This document shows positions 56,010 through 64,000 of a DNA stretch of 64,000 bases, piece after piece. A model generated the notes under the pieces. That model worked only from the letters and a program-made list of their open reading frames with translations, ran no database searches and was not told the DNA's origin. Source of the DNA: Aquatica leii (taxonomy: Eukaryota > Arthropoda > Insecta > Coleoptera > Lampyridae); contig CM069432.1 in the NCBI GenBank assembly GCA_035610365.1, positions 111,619,529 through 111,683,528 on the forward strand. The letters are read 5' to 3'. The translations under genes were made by a program, and so were the position numbers. Numbering within the stretch: the first letter of the stretch is position 1; every line of letters begins with the position of its first letter.

Positions 56010-58216
56010 TCCACACAGCACGCGAGATGCAATGGATATACATATTTATCCATATAATATCCATTGATGTACATCCGTAGTTTAATATCCATTGTATATG
56101 CACCTTATATACATTCATGGATATCTGTGAAATAGGATTATCTTAAGTGTTATAAGTGTTATGTTCGGAAACATTTTTTTTATGTATCATGTTACATAAT
56201 TTTGTGAGTTGCTAGTTTTTATCAAAATTATTTAGAAATAATCATATTCTCTAAAATTTAACATTTGTTGTAAATATTGAACATGCAACAACAAATTTAA
56301 TGAAAAATTGAAAAAGTAAAAAAAAATACTTGGCGCGGTTTAATTTAAACTTTCTTCGTTGTTCGTTTGTTTTCGCCAAGGTTTTAGCGTATATTATCGC
56401 CACTGAATTCTTGCACACGCAAACTTTTTGGCTTTTTGTTTAGCTTGTATTTATCGTATTCAAACCATTTTGTGCTTTAAAATTTCGAAAAAATGTGTTT
56501 GTTTTTCATCATTTAGGATGGATGGGTAAACAAAATAAGTAAGTATTAAATTCAACTATAAATTATTTCTTAATAATAAATATATAACCTAAAAACTAAC
56601 ACGTTTTCGAGAAAATATATAATGACTTTGGAATTTGTAATCTAAGAGCCAGTTTGTGAGTTTATCTACAATTTCCCAATTAATTATTCTTATTGCTGAG
56701 TTTTATTTAATTGAAATTTTTTTTAGATCGATTCAATATACTTTGTTGGATGAAAAGATACAGCAAACGAGACATGTTTTAACCAAGTAATTGGTCTGGA
56801 TCAAGCAAAACAAATTTGTAAAAATATTTTAAATTTAATTTATGGTAAGAGGCTTCAGAGTATTTTATAGTTTATAGGTTAAAACTTAAAACATTATATA
56901 TAACTTTATATGTATATTAACGTAATGTGATTTCAAGTGCATTACTGCCAAACTTGACTTTCGTGTTGTATTTTATTTCACGACTATTCACAAAGCAATT
57001 CTTTATAATTGCTTCAAAATTTAGTTTAGAAATTGCTAAAAAAGTGCATAAGTTATTTGAGTAGCATTACAATGTAATTTTTATTTTACAGTATCCATAA
57101 GAAAAAATTCAAATTGTGGTGCAGCTTTACAACACGCAATAAACACCAGGAGTAGTGGGTACGAAAGACGCCAATAAACATAAGCACAGAATGAATGTAA
57201 ATAGGTTTTTTATATTTTTTAAATTTTTTTCAGTACATATATGGACATTGTATGTTAAGTTTCCAAATTGTTTTATTAATTAAATTAAAAATGATAATAC
57301 TATTGTATGCATTTAATTTGTGTTAAGTTGCTAACATTGCCAATGCTTTTAAAATTGCGCACTATTTATGTGATGGCAAAGTACATATTATATTGCACAG
57401 ATTTCACTGGCATTCTGCATTTAACTTGTATTAATATACATAACTTGCCGATATTGGTTCGATGCAATTTCTGCATTGGCAAGATTCATCCGGCAATATA
57501 TCGGCCGATGTGTCACCTGGTTACCGGCAGTGTACTTCATTTTAGTACATTGCCAGCATTCTGAGTGCCGGCTAAGGAGTACATTGCCAGTACAGACCCA
57601 TTGATTTGTGTTTATTGGGTAAAGACAAGGTATTTTTGCATATTTGAATTTACTTTTGCTCTACATTAATCTAGTAAGTATTTGGATTCCTATAATATAA
57701 ATAATGGATAAAAGCTCTAGAAAAATGAGAGAATGTGTAAATAAAAAAGTTCGATTGTGTTTGAGTAAAAATGAACAAGTGGTCATATTTTCTGTGGACC
57801 AACCGGAGTTGTTGCATCTGGAAAATATCACTATTGGCATTTTGTATTGACTTTATTTGACGTGTGGCCATATTTTTTGTTAATATATAGATATGCACAT
57901 ATATTTTACCTACATATGAAGGTTCTATAAAAAAATGAATGTTTATTATACTTTAATTAAATGTTCATTGAACCTCCATATGTATGTATTTTGTACGTTC
58001 ATATGACTGTTCAATATATCTCCATATGGATGTAAAATGTTTATCCACCTGGAGGTCCTATGGACATACTATGAAGATTTTTCCGTGACGGAATGATATA
58101 TCCAATGGACCTCCATCCTTGCTCCATAATATTAAATATGGATGTTCGATGCACCTCCGGTATCCATGGTTGGTGTGTACATTTCATATCCATTGGATAT
58201 GCTTGTGCTGTGTGGG
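56010..58216. mobile_element. 2.2-kb inverted-repeat element, copy B
   Basis: It begins TCCACACAGCAC and ends GTGCTGTGTGGG, flanked by AA (56008-56009, 58217-58218). Excision with one AA restores the gag codons G-N-K-H-T-G. It is reverse-oriented and almost identical to copy A (27036-29241). Exon-like segments: 56727-56844 (after TTTTTAG, before GTAAGA) and 57092-57177 (after TTTTACAG, ending TAA in CCAATAAACA). Confidence 0.88.
56727..57177 (+). pseudogene. Exon-like remnants inside element B
   Basis: Segment one (56727-56844, 118 bases) and segment two (57092-57177, 86 bases) join in frame (1 + 2 bases at the junction). They read DSIYFVG, a TGA, then NETCFNQVIGLDQAKQICKN and SNCGAALQHAINTRSSGYER before TAA. 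Both segments and splice sites are kept at 28413-28530 and 28077-28162 in copy A. The protein is not recognised. They may be captured host exons or the tail of a lost transposase. Confidence 0.4.
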
Positions 58217-58326
58217 AACATACTGGAAATCAAAAATGCAAATATGAAAACTACCGATGCAGTGCATGCAACAAAGTAGGTCATTTGGCAAAGGTATGTC
58301 GTAGCAATAAAAAACAATCGCAAAAT

Positions 58327-61300
58327 TTAGTAGAAGCAGATACTGCAACAATAGCAGAAATTTACAATATTGCATTTGACGGTACTGATGCTATTAATGC
58401 ATGTGTAACAGTAAACGACGTAAAATTGACAATGCAGGTTGACAGCGGTGCCACAAAATCAATCATCACTGAAAATTCGTATACAAAATATTTTAAAAAT
58501 TTTAAATTATTTCCAAGTACCATATCATTACGAGACTACTCTGGAAATAAAATCTATACAGTGGGTTACATGAAGGCAATGTTGCAATACAATGATGCTG
58601 AAATAAGTGATTTTGAATTTCATATTGTAAGAAATGGCACTCAGAATCTACTGGGTTGAGATTTTTTACAAGTGTTTAGATTTAGATTAGTATCTGATAT
58701 TTTAAGTATAGATGATAGCGTAAATTTAAATAGTATACTAAACGATTTTAAGGATTTGTTCAGCAATGGGTTAGGTTGTTATAAACATAAGATTTTCAAT
58801 TTGTCGGTAAAAGATGATGTTAATCATATCTTCATGAAACCACGTACAATTCCTTTTATGTTCAAAACCAAAGTAGAAGAAGAGCTACAACGATTAGTGA
58901 AAGACGGTGTAATTTCACCAATCGAATCTAGTGATTGGGGAACTCCATTAGTACCGGTACTGAAAAGCGACGGTTCAGTAAGGCTTTGTGGTGATTACAA
59001 AGTAACTGTAAACAAAGCTATAATAAATATAAGATATCCACTTCCAAGGATTGAAGAAATTTTTTTAAAATTGAATGGAGGCGAAAGCTTTACTAAAATT
59101 GACCTCAGTAACGCGTACAATCAACTATGTCTAGATGAGCAGTCTTCAATGCTTCTAGCTTGGTCTACACATAAGGGTCTGTACAAGCTTAACCGATTAC
59201 CTTTTGGAGTAACTCCTGCCAGTTCAATATTTCAAAAAACTTTGGAACAAACACTACAAGGTTTAGAAGGCGTGGCCAACTTTGTAGATGATATAATAGT
59301 GACGGGAAAAACAAGAATGGACCATAAAAGGAATTTAAAAGCAACATTTATGAAATTAACTGAAGCGGGATTCAAAATAAAATTAAATAAATGTGCTTTT
59401 TTCCAGGAGGAAATTATAACTATTTAGGTCACACATTAACAAAAGAAGGCCTTAAGAAGAATTTAGACAAGGTCAAAGCGATAATGGAAGCACCTCGACC
59501 AACAAATCACACGCAAATAAAAAGTTTTGCTGGGCTGGTGAATTACTACAGGAAGTTTGTTCCTAACGTATCAGGCGTAATGAAGCCTATTTACGATTTA
59601 TTGAAAGATAAAAAGTGTGAATGGAACAATGCTTGTGAAGCTGCATTTAATAAAATAAAGAAAATCATATCATCGGACAATGTCTTAACACATTTTGATC
59701 CATGTCTACCGATAATTCTAGCGACTGATGCTTCACAGGAAGGTATAGCAGCTGCTTTGTCTCATAGAATGCCAAATGGAGATGTGAGACCAATATTGTT
59801 CATTTCAAGCACATTATCAAGTGCCGAAAGCAACTATTCTGTGTTAGACAAAGAAGGACTAGGCGTTTTCTGGGCGGTAAAAAAACTTCACCATTACTTG
59901 ATGGGACAGGAATTTATAATTCAAACAGACCATCAACCACTGGTAACACTGTTTGGCGAGAAACGAGCGATACCACCGATGGCATCTAACAGAATGCATA
60001 GATGGGCACTGTACCTATCAGGTTTTACATACAAAATATTATATGTAAAGGGAACTGATAACACAGTGGCTGACATGTTAAGTCGACATCCAGTCAAGAC
60101 AAACGTAGCAGGCCTAGATAATGAATTAGATGGGAATTTGAACTTGATCGTTTCAGAAGGAGTGCCAATTGATAGCACAAAAATAAGCATTCAGACAAGA
60201 AAAGATCCAGTATTAAGTAGAATTCTCCAATTCACTGTGACAGGATGGCCAAAAGCGGTAAATGATGACCAACTCAAACCATATTTCATTAGAAGAAATG
60301 AAATAACGTGCGAACAGGATTGTTTACTATGGGGGTATAGAGTTATTATTCCAACAAAATTCAGAGCTCAATTGTTAGACGAACTATATGCTAGTCATTT
60401 AGGCATTGTAAAAATGAAATCCATTGCAAGATCGTATTTTTGGTGGCCTAAGTTGAACGACATGATTGAGAATGTTTCGAAATCTTGCATGTCATGTTTA
60501 AAAACTTCTCGGGAGCCACAGAAGTCTATAGCTACGCCATGGTTTCGTCCAACTCATCCAAACGAAAGAGTACACATAGATTTTTTGGGGCCAGTTGAAA
60601 AACGTTATTATTTTATAATGCAAGATGCGTACTTGAAATGGCAAGAAATCTTCGAAATGAGTACAACTACATCAGAGGTAACTATTAACAAAGTCAGGGA
60701 GTATTGTACCAAATGGGGCATTCCGAAGACAATAGTATCCGATAATGGACCGCAATTAGTATCCAATGAATTTAAAGCGTTTCTGAGTAGAAACGGAATC
60801 AGACATTCTACAATAGCACCATACCATCCAGCTACAAATGGGTTAGCGGAGAATGCGGTAAAGAATTTTAAAAAAGGGTTCTATACAGCTTTAATAGATC
60901 CCAAAAACAAAGACACGTCCAAAGAAGTACTGATTAGTAGGTATTTACTAGCCTACAGAAATTCTAAACATTGCACAACAAATGAAACTCCAGCGTTTTT
61001 AATGATTGGTAGGAATCTTAGAACAGCATTTGATTTATTGAAGCCAAATACAAAAGAAAAAATTGAAAGAAAACAAGAAGAAACAGTGGGGGAAAACTTT
61101 ATAAAAAACTGGTAGAAGGGGAAAACGTAATCGTTAGAGATTATAGAGACGTAAACAACAAGAGATGGATAGAAGCAAAGATTGTAAAAGTATTAGGAGA
61201 CAAAACGTACATATGTGAGACGGAAATAGATAAACTGAGATGGAAAAGGCACATCGAACAAATTAAACCTATAGACAAAAGGAATAAGATTGTGTTAGAA

Positions 61301-61540
61301 ACAGAACCTAAAGAGCAAGAAATTAAAACTAGAACGATTGAAAGAAAAACACCAGGTAGAATAATACAAGAAGTACCACAAAGAGATTTATCAGATTCTA
61401 ATCGTAGAGAGCAGCTCACTAAGACATCAGATCCATCTACATCCCAATCAAATCCTTTAAATTCTAACAAAATAATTGGTAGACCCCAAAGACAAATAAA
61501 AGTACCTTCAAAGTGGAATGAATTTGTAACGTTTAAATAA
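58327..61540 (+). pseudogene. pol of gypsy 3 (few breaks)
   Basis: Protease (MQVDSGATKSIITENSY, about 58432), TGA at 58657-58659, reverse transcriptase (LVPVLKSDGSVRLCGDYKVT, NFVDDIIVTGKTRMDHKRN at about 59280), and a 2-base insertion at about 59420. Then RNase H (LATDASQEGIAAALSHRM, QTDHQPLVTLFGE) and integrase (HLGIVKMKSIARSYFWWPK, CMSCLKTSREP, HIDFLGPV, IVSDNGPQLVSNEF, GLAENAVKNFKKG). After a frameshift in an A run at about 61100 comes the C-terminal part (EGENVIVRDYRDVNNKRWIE) ending at 61540. Three of the lesions are single events, so decay is young. Confidence 0.9.
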
Positions 61541-61578
61541 AATAGTCTTAGAATATTTTCAATCTAAGGTGAGGAGTA

Positions 61579-61834
61579 TGTTATGTTTTGTATCTATAAG
61601 TTAAGTTGGTAATAATTAAGGTGGCTACACTGCAAGCGTGGGTGTAAGCATTTTGTAAAGTTCTCACCATTGTATAAATTGTATGGCAAGTTCTCCTTAA
61701 TGATTTAGGTAATACATGTAGTAGTTAAACTAAGGATTATTAACATTGTCTTGTATTAATGATTTAGCATAAATAAACGGATTGTTCAAGAGATAACTTT
61801 AATTTGGAATCCACAATACCGGTAAAACATAACA
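61579..61834 (+). repeat. 3' LTR of gypsy 3
   Basis: 256 bp. Preceded by the purine-rich AAGGTGAGGAGTA. Confidence 0.92.
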
Positions 61835-61839
61835 GTACA

Positions 61840-62157
61840 TTTTATTAGTAATAAATGTCATCGCTTCTTACTCATGCGCATATTACTTGTATTCAGCCAG
61901 AGGCGGCGTAACTTAATGGTTTGTTACATCCTCCCCCTTTGCACCACACGTACTTCCCGGGTGTGGGGCAACAGAAGTATTTGTACAGCAACTACGCAGT
62001 GCGGTTTTACTGTCCTTCGACGGCGACCCTCGGCAGTAGTTTTTACCTTTCGCAGAGCGCTTTTGTCACGCGTCGTAGGTGGATCCGGTAGAGATTCAAT
62101 AACTGTGTTAGTTTGTATTTCTTCAAACAGATCATATCTGACACCAGTAATACTATT
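61840..62157 (-). pseudogene. 3' end of a minus-strand LTR retroelement (Pol tail, polypurine tract, LTR start)
   Basis: Minus-strand frame from about 62157: GVRYDLFEEIQTNTVIESLP, DPPTTRDKSALRKVK, a basic RRRRTVK stretch, ending with TAA at the LTR edge. AAAGGGGGAGGA directly before TGTAACAAACC (61928 downward) is a polypurine tract and LTR start. The LTR is split by gypsy 3 and continues at 54927-55015. The body upstream is lost at about 62160. The region is clearly GC-richer than its surroundings. Confidence 0.5.
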
Positions 62158-62174
62158 TTAAAGGGCAGCAGTTC

Positions 62175-62673
62175 AAGCCAGATGGACATCTGATAAGGCA
62201 TACCCTGGCACACTGTATATGGTGCTTCAAAAAATGGATGGATGGAGGAACCCGTATTCTACAATTGGTTTATAAAGTCTTTCATTTTCTATGTCGACGA
62301 TTGCTGTGTAAAGCTTTTAAATCAAGCGGTGCTTTTGCTTTACGAATTGCGTAGAAGTTGCATAGAAATTTTTCCAAACCATTTAACAGATAAAATGCAG
62401 CCACTGGATAAATGTATATTTGGCCCCATAATATTTAAATAGGAGAAGAAATTAGTTGAGTATGGAAAAACACAAATGGGGAAATCTTCGGGTCGTTTGT
62501 CAAAGAAAAAAATTTCTGAACTTCTGCACGAGGTATGGTTAACTGGTATGTCAATTTCAAACATTATATCTGGATTCGAAAGCACGAGAATTTATCCAGT
62601 GAATTCTAAACGATTCATGCAGCCAGCGGGCCGCGTGTTGGAAATCCCTGAGCTATTCCATCTTCATTTTTAG
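62175..62673 (+). pseudogene. pogo/Tigger-like (DDE_1) transposase C-terminal relic
   Basis: After a frameshift near 62225, GWMEEPVFYNWFIKSF leads to VLLLYELRRSC, and then a shortened NHLTDKMQPLDKCIFGPI, the family's H-T-H-x-LQPLD-x-x-FGP block. The frame breaks at 62440 and continues with KKISELLHEVWLTGMSISNI and ISGFESTRIYPVNSKRF, the usual GF-x-x-TGI-x-P end. The third catalytic region is present but degenerate; the N-terminus is missing. Confidence 0.75.
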
Positions 62674-62702
62674 CTAATCTAATGTTTTAAGACTTCGTTT
62701 AT

Positions 62703-62885
62703 TTACAAATTGTTTATTTTACTTTCATTTGTGTAAAGCGTATTTGGTAGAATGGGTATATCTTTTCCTCGGAGAGTTGCTAATTGTTTAGCACTTCTGT
62801 CGCCTAGCTGTTTGAGCAAAAGTATTATATTATTTTTCAATTTGATTCCATGCAGTAGTTTTATGCGAACACGCTCACTGCGTCC
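62703..62885 (-). CDS. Exon-like minus-strand frame, unrecognised
   Basis: About 60 codons are open on the minus strand and end TAA at 62703-62705. Text includes SERVRIKLLHGIKLKNNIIL, LKQLGDRSAKQLATLRGKD and IPILPNTLYTNESKINNL. A possible splice acceptor is CGGACGCAG at about 62878. Composition is protein-like and unlike the surroundings. It could be a terminal host exon or a transposase relic. Confidence 0.35.
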   Translation of the reverse strand, partial: GRSERVRIKLLHGIKLKNNIILLLKQLGDRSAKQLATLRGKDIPILPNTLYTNESKINNL

Positions 62886-63579
62886 GTTTTCTTATTTTTA
62901 ATTAAATTTAAATATTTTGTGCGGGTGACAAGTCCCGAACACTTCATGGAAAAACATAAAATAACAATTGCTAAAACACGTCTAGGCAAAAGCTAACGCA
63001 GAAATTGAAAATGAATGCTTTGTAAGTTGAAATGACATTTTGCATACCTACTGAAATACAATAAATGATTAGTAAAAGTTACAATAAAATGAGCAACGTA
63101 CATAATTACTTTTTAATTTAATTTGCTACTGTGTTATTTTGATTCGACCCAAAATGTAATTTATTCATCGCCTGTTAAAATAATGTATAGCTAGCCGAAG
63201 CATTTATAATATTGGCTTTTAGTAATTCATAATTTACTTCTTTTTATTGTGTATTTTGAAACATAATCTCTTCATAGGAAGTTAGTTACTACGCGTGTTT
63301 AGTGTGACGTCAGGGTGTCATTTTCTGTTTGTGTAAGCAAGGCTTATTATCCAAACAATAAATTCTCTTATGGACTTTAACATTGTACTGATTTGATATA
63401 TTTATTTGTGCGTTGTGTAATGATACAACGTGTGGTAAGTATCGATTCGCATTCTTGGGTTCATTATCTAAAAGCTGATATATAATACATGACCATAATC
63501 ACTACCAATTTTAAATTTATACGTATTTATTGAGAACGGGCGAACCACTTTTTTGTAAGGTTATGGTAATTTTGTATAT
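62886..63579. other. Non-coding, with a CRE-like site
   Basis: A perfect TGACGTCA at about 63305 sits in a CpG-containing patch (ACGCGTG... TGACGTCA). No gene was identified next to it. Confidence 0.3.
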
Positions 63580-64000
63580 AAAATCATCGTAAATAATACA
63601 AGCTGAATGGTGATGAAAAGATTTTTCATGACGTGAAATTTGTTGAGTTATATGGCGCCAGTCATCAACTCCGTGTCTCGAATCTATTCATTTCGGTCTA
63701 CAGCAAAGAGCCAGCAAGGTTCTCAAAATGAGCTTTATTTAATCTTGGTGAATAGCATAACCACATTCTTGGAATTTCTCCCGTAATTGAACTTTGTTTA
63801 TAATATATATTAGAAAAACTGCGATTACATTTATTTTCTGGAAACGGTCCAGGCGGTTGACAAGGTTCATATTGGACAATGTATTTTTTATCTTTTGATT
63901 TTAAACTGGTTATATCAAAATTTGCTCTGTCACTTAAATATTCTATTGAGTTCGGTGTTACAAATGTAGAAGACGTTGGATTACTATGTTTTTGATAATC
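63580..64000 (-). pseudogene. hAT transposase with TTF-type finger (ZMYM1-like), partial
   Basis: The minus-strand frame is open from the window edge to a stop at 63698-63700. It contains YIVQYEPCQPPGPFPENKCN, then IPRMWLCYSPRLNKAHFEN. In the next frame CWLFAVDRNE and GVDDWRHITQQISRHEKSFH follow to about 63590. This is the TTF zinc-binding domain found at the start of ZMYM1-like hAT transposases. A frameshift lies at the CxxC step and a stop follows CWLF. The start of the gene may lie beyond the window. Confidence 0.65.

Larger units (their letters stand above)
55353..58326 (+). pseudogene. gag of gypsy 3 (one stop, interrupted by element B)
   Basis: MALIGAMEKFNIKSDEWAVY starts at 55353 after a 5' leader. 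A TGA at 55623-55625 is the only break in the frame before the insertion, and the same frame goes on with ERIDFYAAQQEVGESINTWY. The first Zn-binding Cys pair (TCMRCGNK) is separated from its partners (HTGNQKCKYENYRCSACNKV, about 58218 onward) by the 2.2-kb element B. Gag shells and binds the genome; here it cannot be made intact. Confidence 0.88.
55016..61834 (+). mobile_element. Ty3/gypsy LTR retrotransposon 3
   Basis: 256-bp LTRs (55016-55271, 61579-61834), TGTTATG to CATAACA, with only two differences seen (G/A in GGCTAC(G/A)CTG, T/G in ACAT(T/G)TAG). The perfect 5-bp duplication GTACA lies at 55011-55015 and 61835-61839. TTTGGCGACGAGGC after the 5' LTR is the primer-binding site. Gag and Pol share one frame. 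Element B (56010-58216) interrupts the Gag nucleocapsid. It inserted into an LTR of another element. Confidence 0.95.

Noticed and set aside
57307-57564. 258-base open frame in element B, also present at 27690-27947
   Set aside because: It overlaps repeat sequence kept for transposon reasons, lacks protein-like composition, and runs through the region that also serves as the Tc1-type target.
1-64000. CRISPR arrays, tRNA or rRNA genes, bacterial operons
   Set aside because: No regular spacer repeats, no cloverleaf or rRNA core sequences were recognised, and spliced genes with insect retroelements point to nuclear eukaryotic DNA.

Overview
The window is insect nuclear DNA, AT-rich, with spliced genes using GT-AG introns and a dense load of transposable elements. 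A beetle-like source is only an inference from the element mix. Host coding sequence is sparse: a complete eight-exon ALG12 mannosyltransferase gene (46271-51140), the last four exons of an unrecognised plus-strand gene (9777-11386), and one isolated minus-strand exon (13705-13839). Almost everything else is mobile DNA in various states of decay, and much of it is nested.

Layout. 1-7508: a hAT (ZBED5-like) transposase relic split by Ty3/gypsy copy 1 (977-6932). 7582-9751: a TTAA-flanked element carrying a small hAT MITE. 9777-11386: host exons. 11688-12878: a second TTAA element. 14434-25509: a Tc1/mariner-type element sitting in an older repeat, and itself interrupted by a 997-bp element with 8-bp target duplications (in the transposase intron) and by gypsy copy 2 (18566-25247, identical LTRs). 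26640-33383: a DUF4817-type transposase relic split by a minus-strand gypsy (26768-33098), which holds a 2.2-kb inverted-repeat element (copy A). 33640-37375: Copia relic. 38494-41654: hAT-like element with GGTTAA-rich ends. 42640-44990: gypsy fragment and a piggyBac-like C-terminus. 46271-51140: ALG12. 51839-52936: deleted hAT with a spliced zinc-finger remnant. 54286-54710: isolated LTR of the copy 1/2 family. 55016-61834: third gypsy, with the second 2.2-kb element (copy B) inside its gag. 61929-64000: tail of another LTR element, a pogo/Tigger-like DDE relic, and a TTF-finger hAT relic running off the edge.

The main discovery candidate is the gypsy family of copies 1 and 2. Behind the integrase, in the same reading frame, the Pol polyprotein carries a macrodomain of the OARD1/TARG1 type (ADP-ribose glycohydrolase) followed by a CCCH zinc finger. 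The lysine and aspartate used by human TARG1 for catalysis are present in both copies. This looks like capture of an enzyme that removes ADP-ribose marks, which in viruses serves to counter PARP-based defence. The LTRs of this family also carry paired TTCnnGAA heat-shock-type motifs.

Second-tier items are a roughly 520-residue charged extension on ALG12 with four copies of a 16-residue motif, and the A/B inverted-repeat family with 2-bp target duplications and conserved exon-like segments. All coordinates and junctions were read by eye; no alignment or database search was run.
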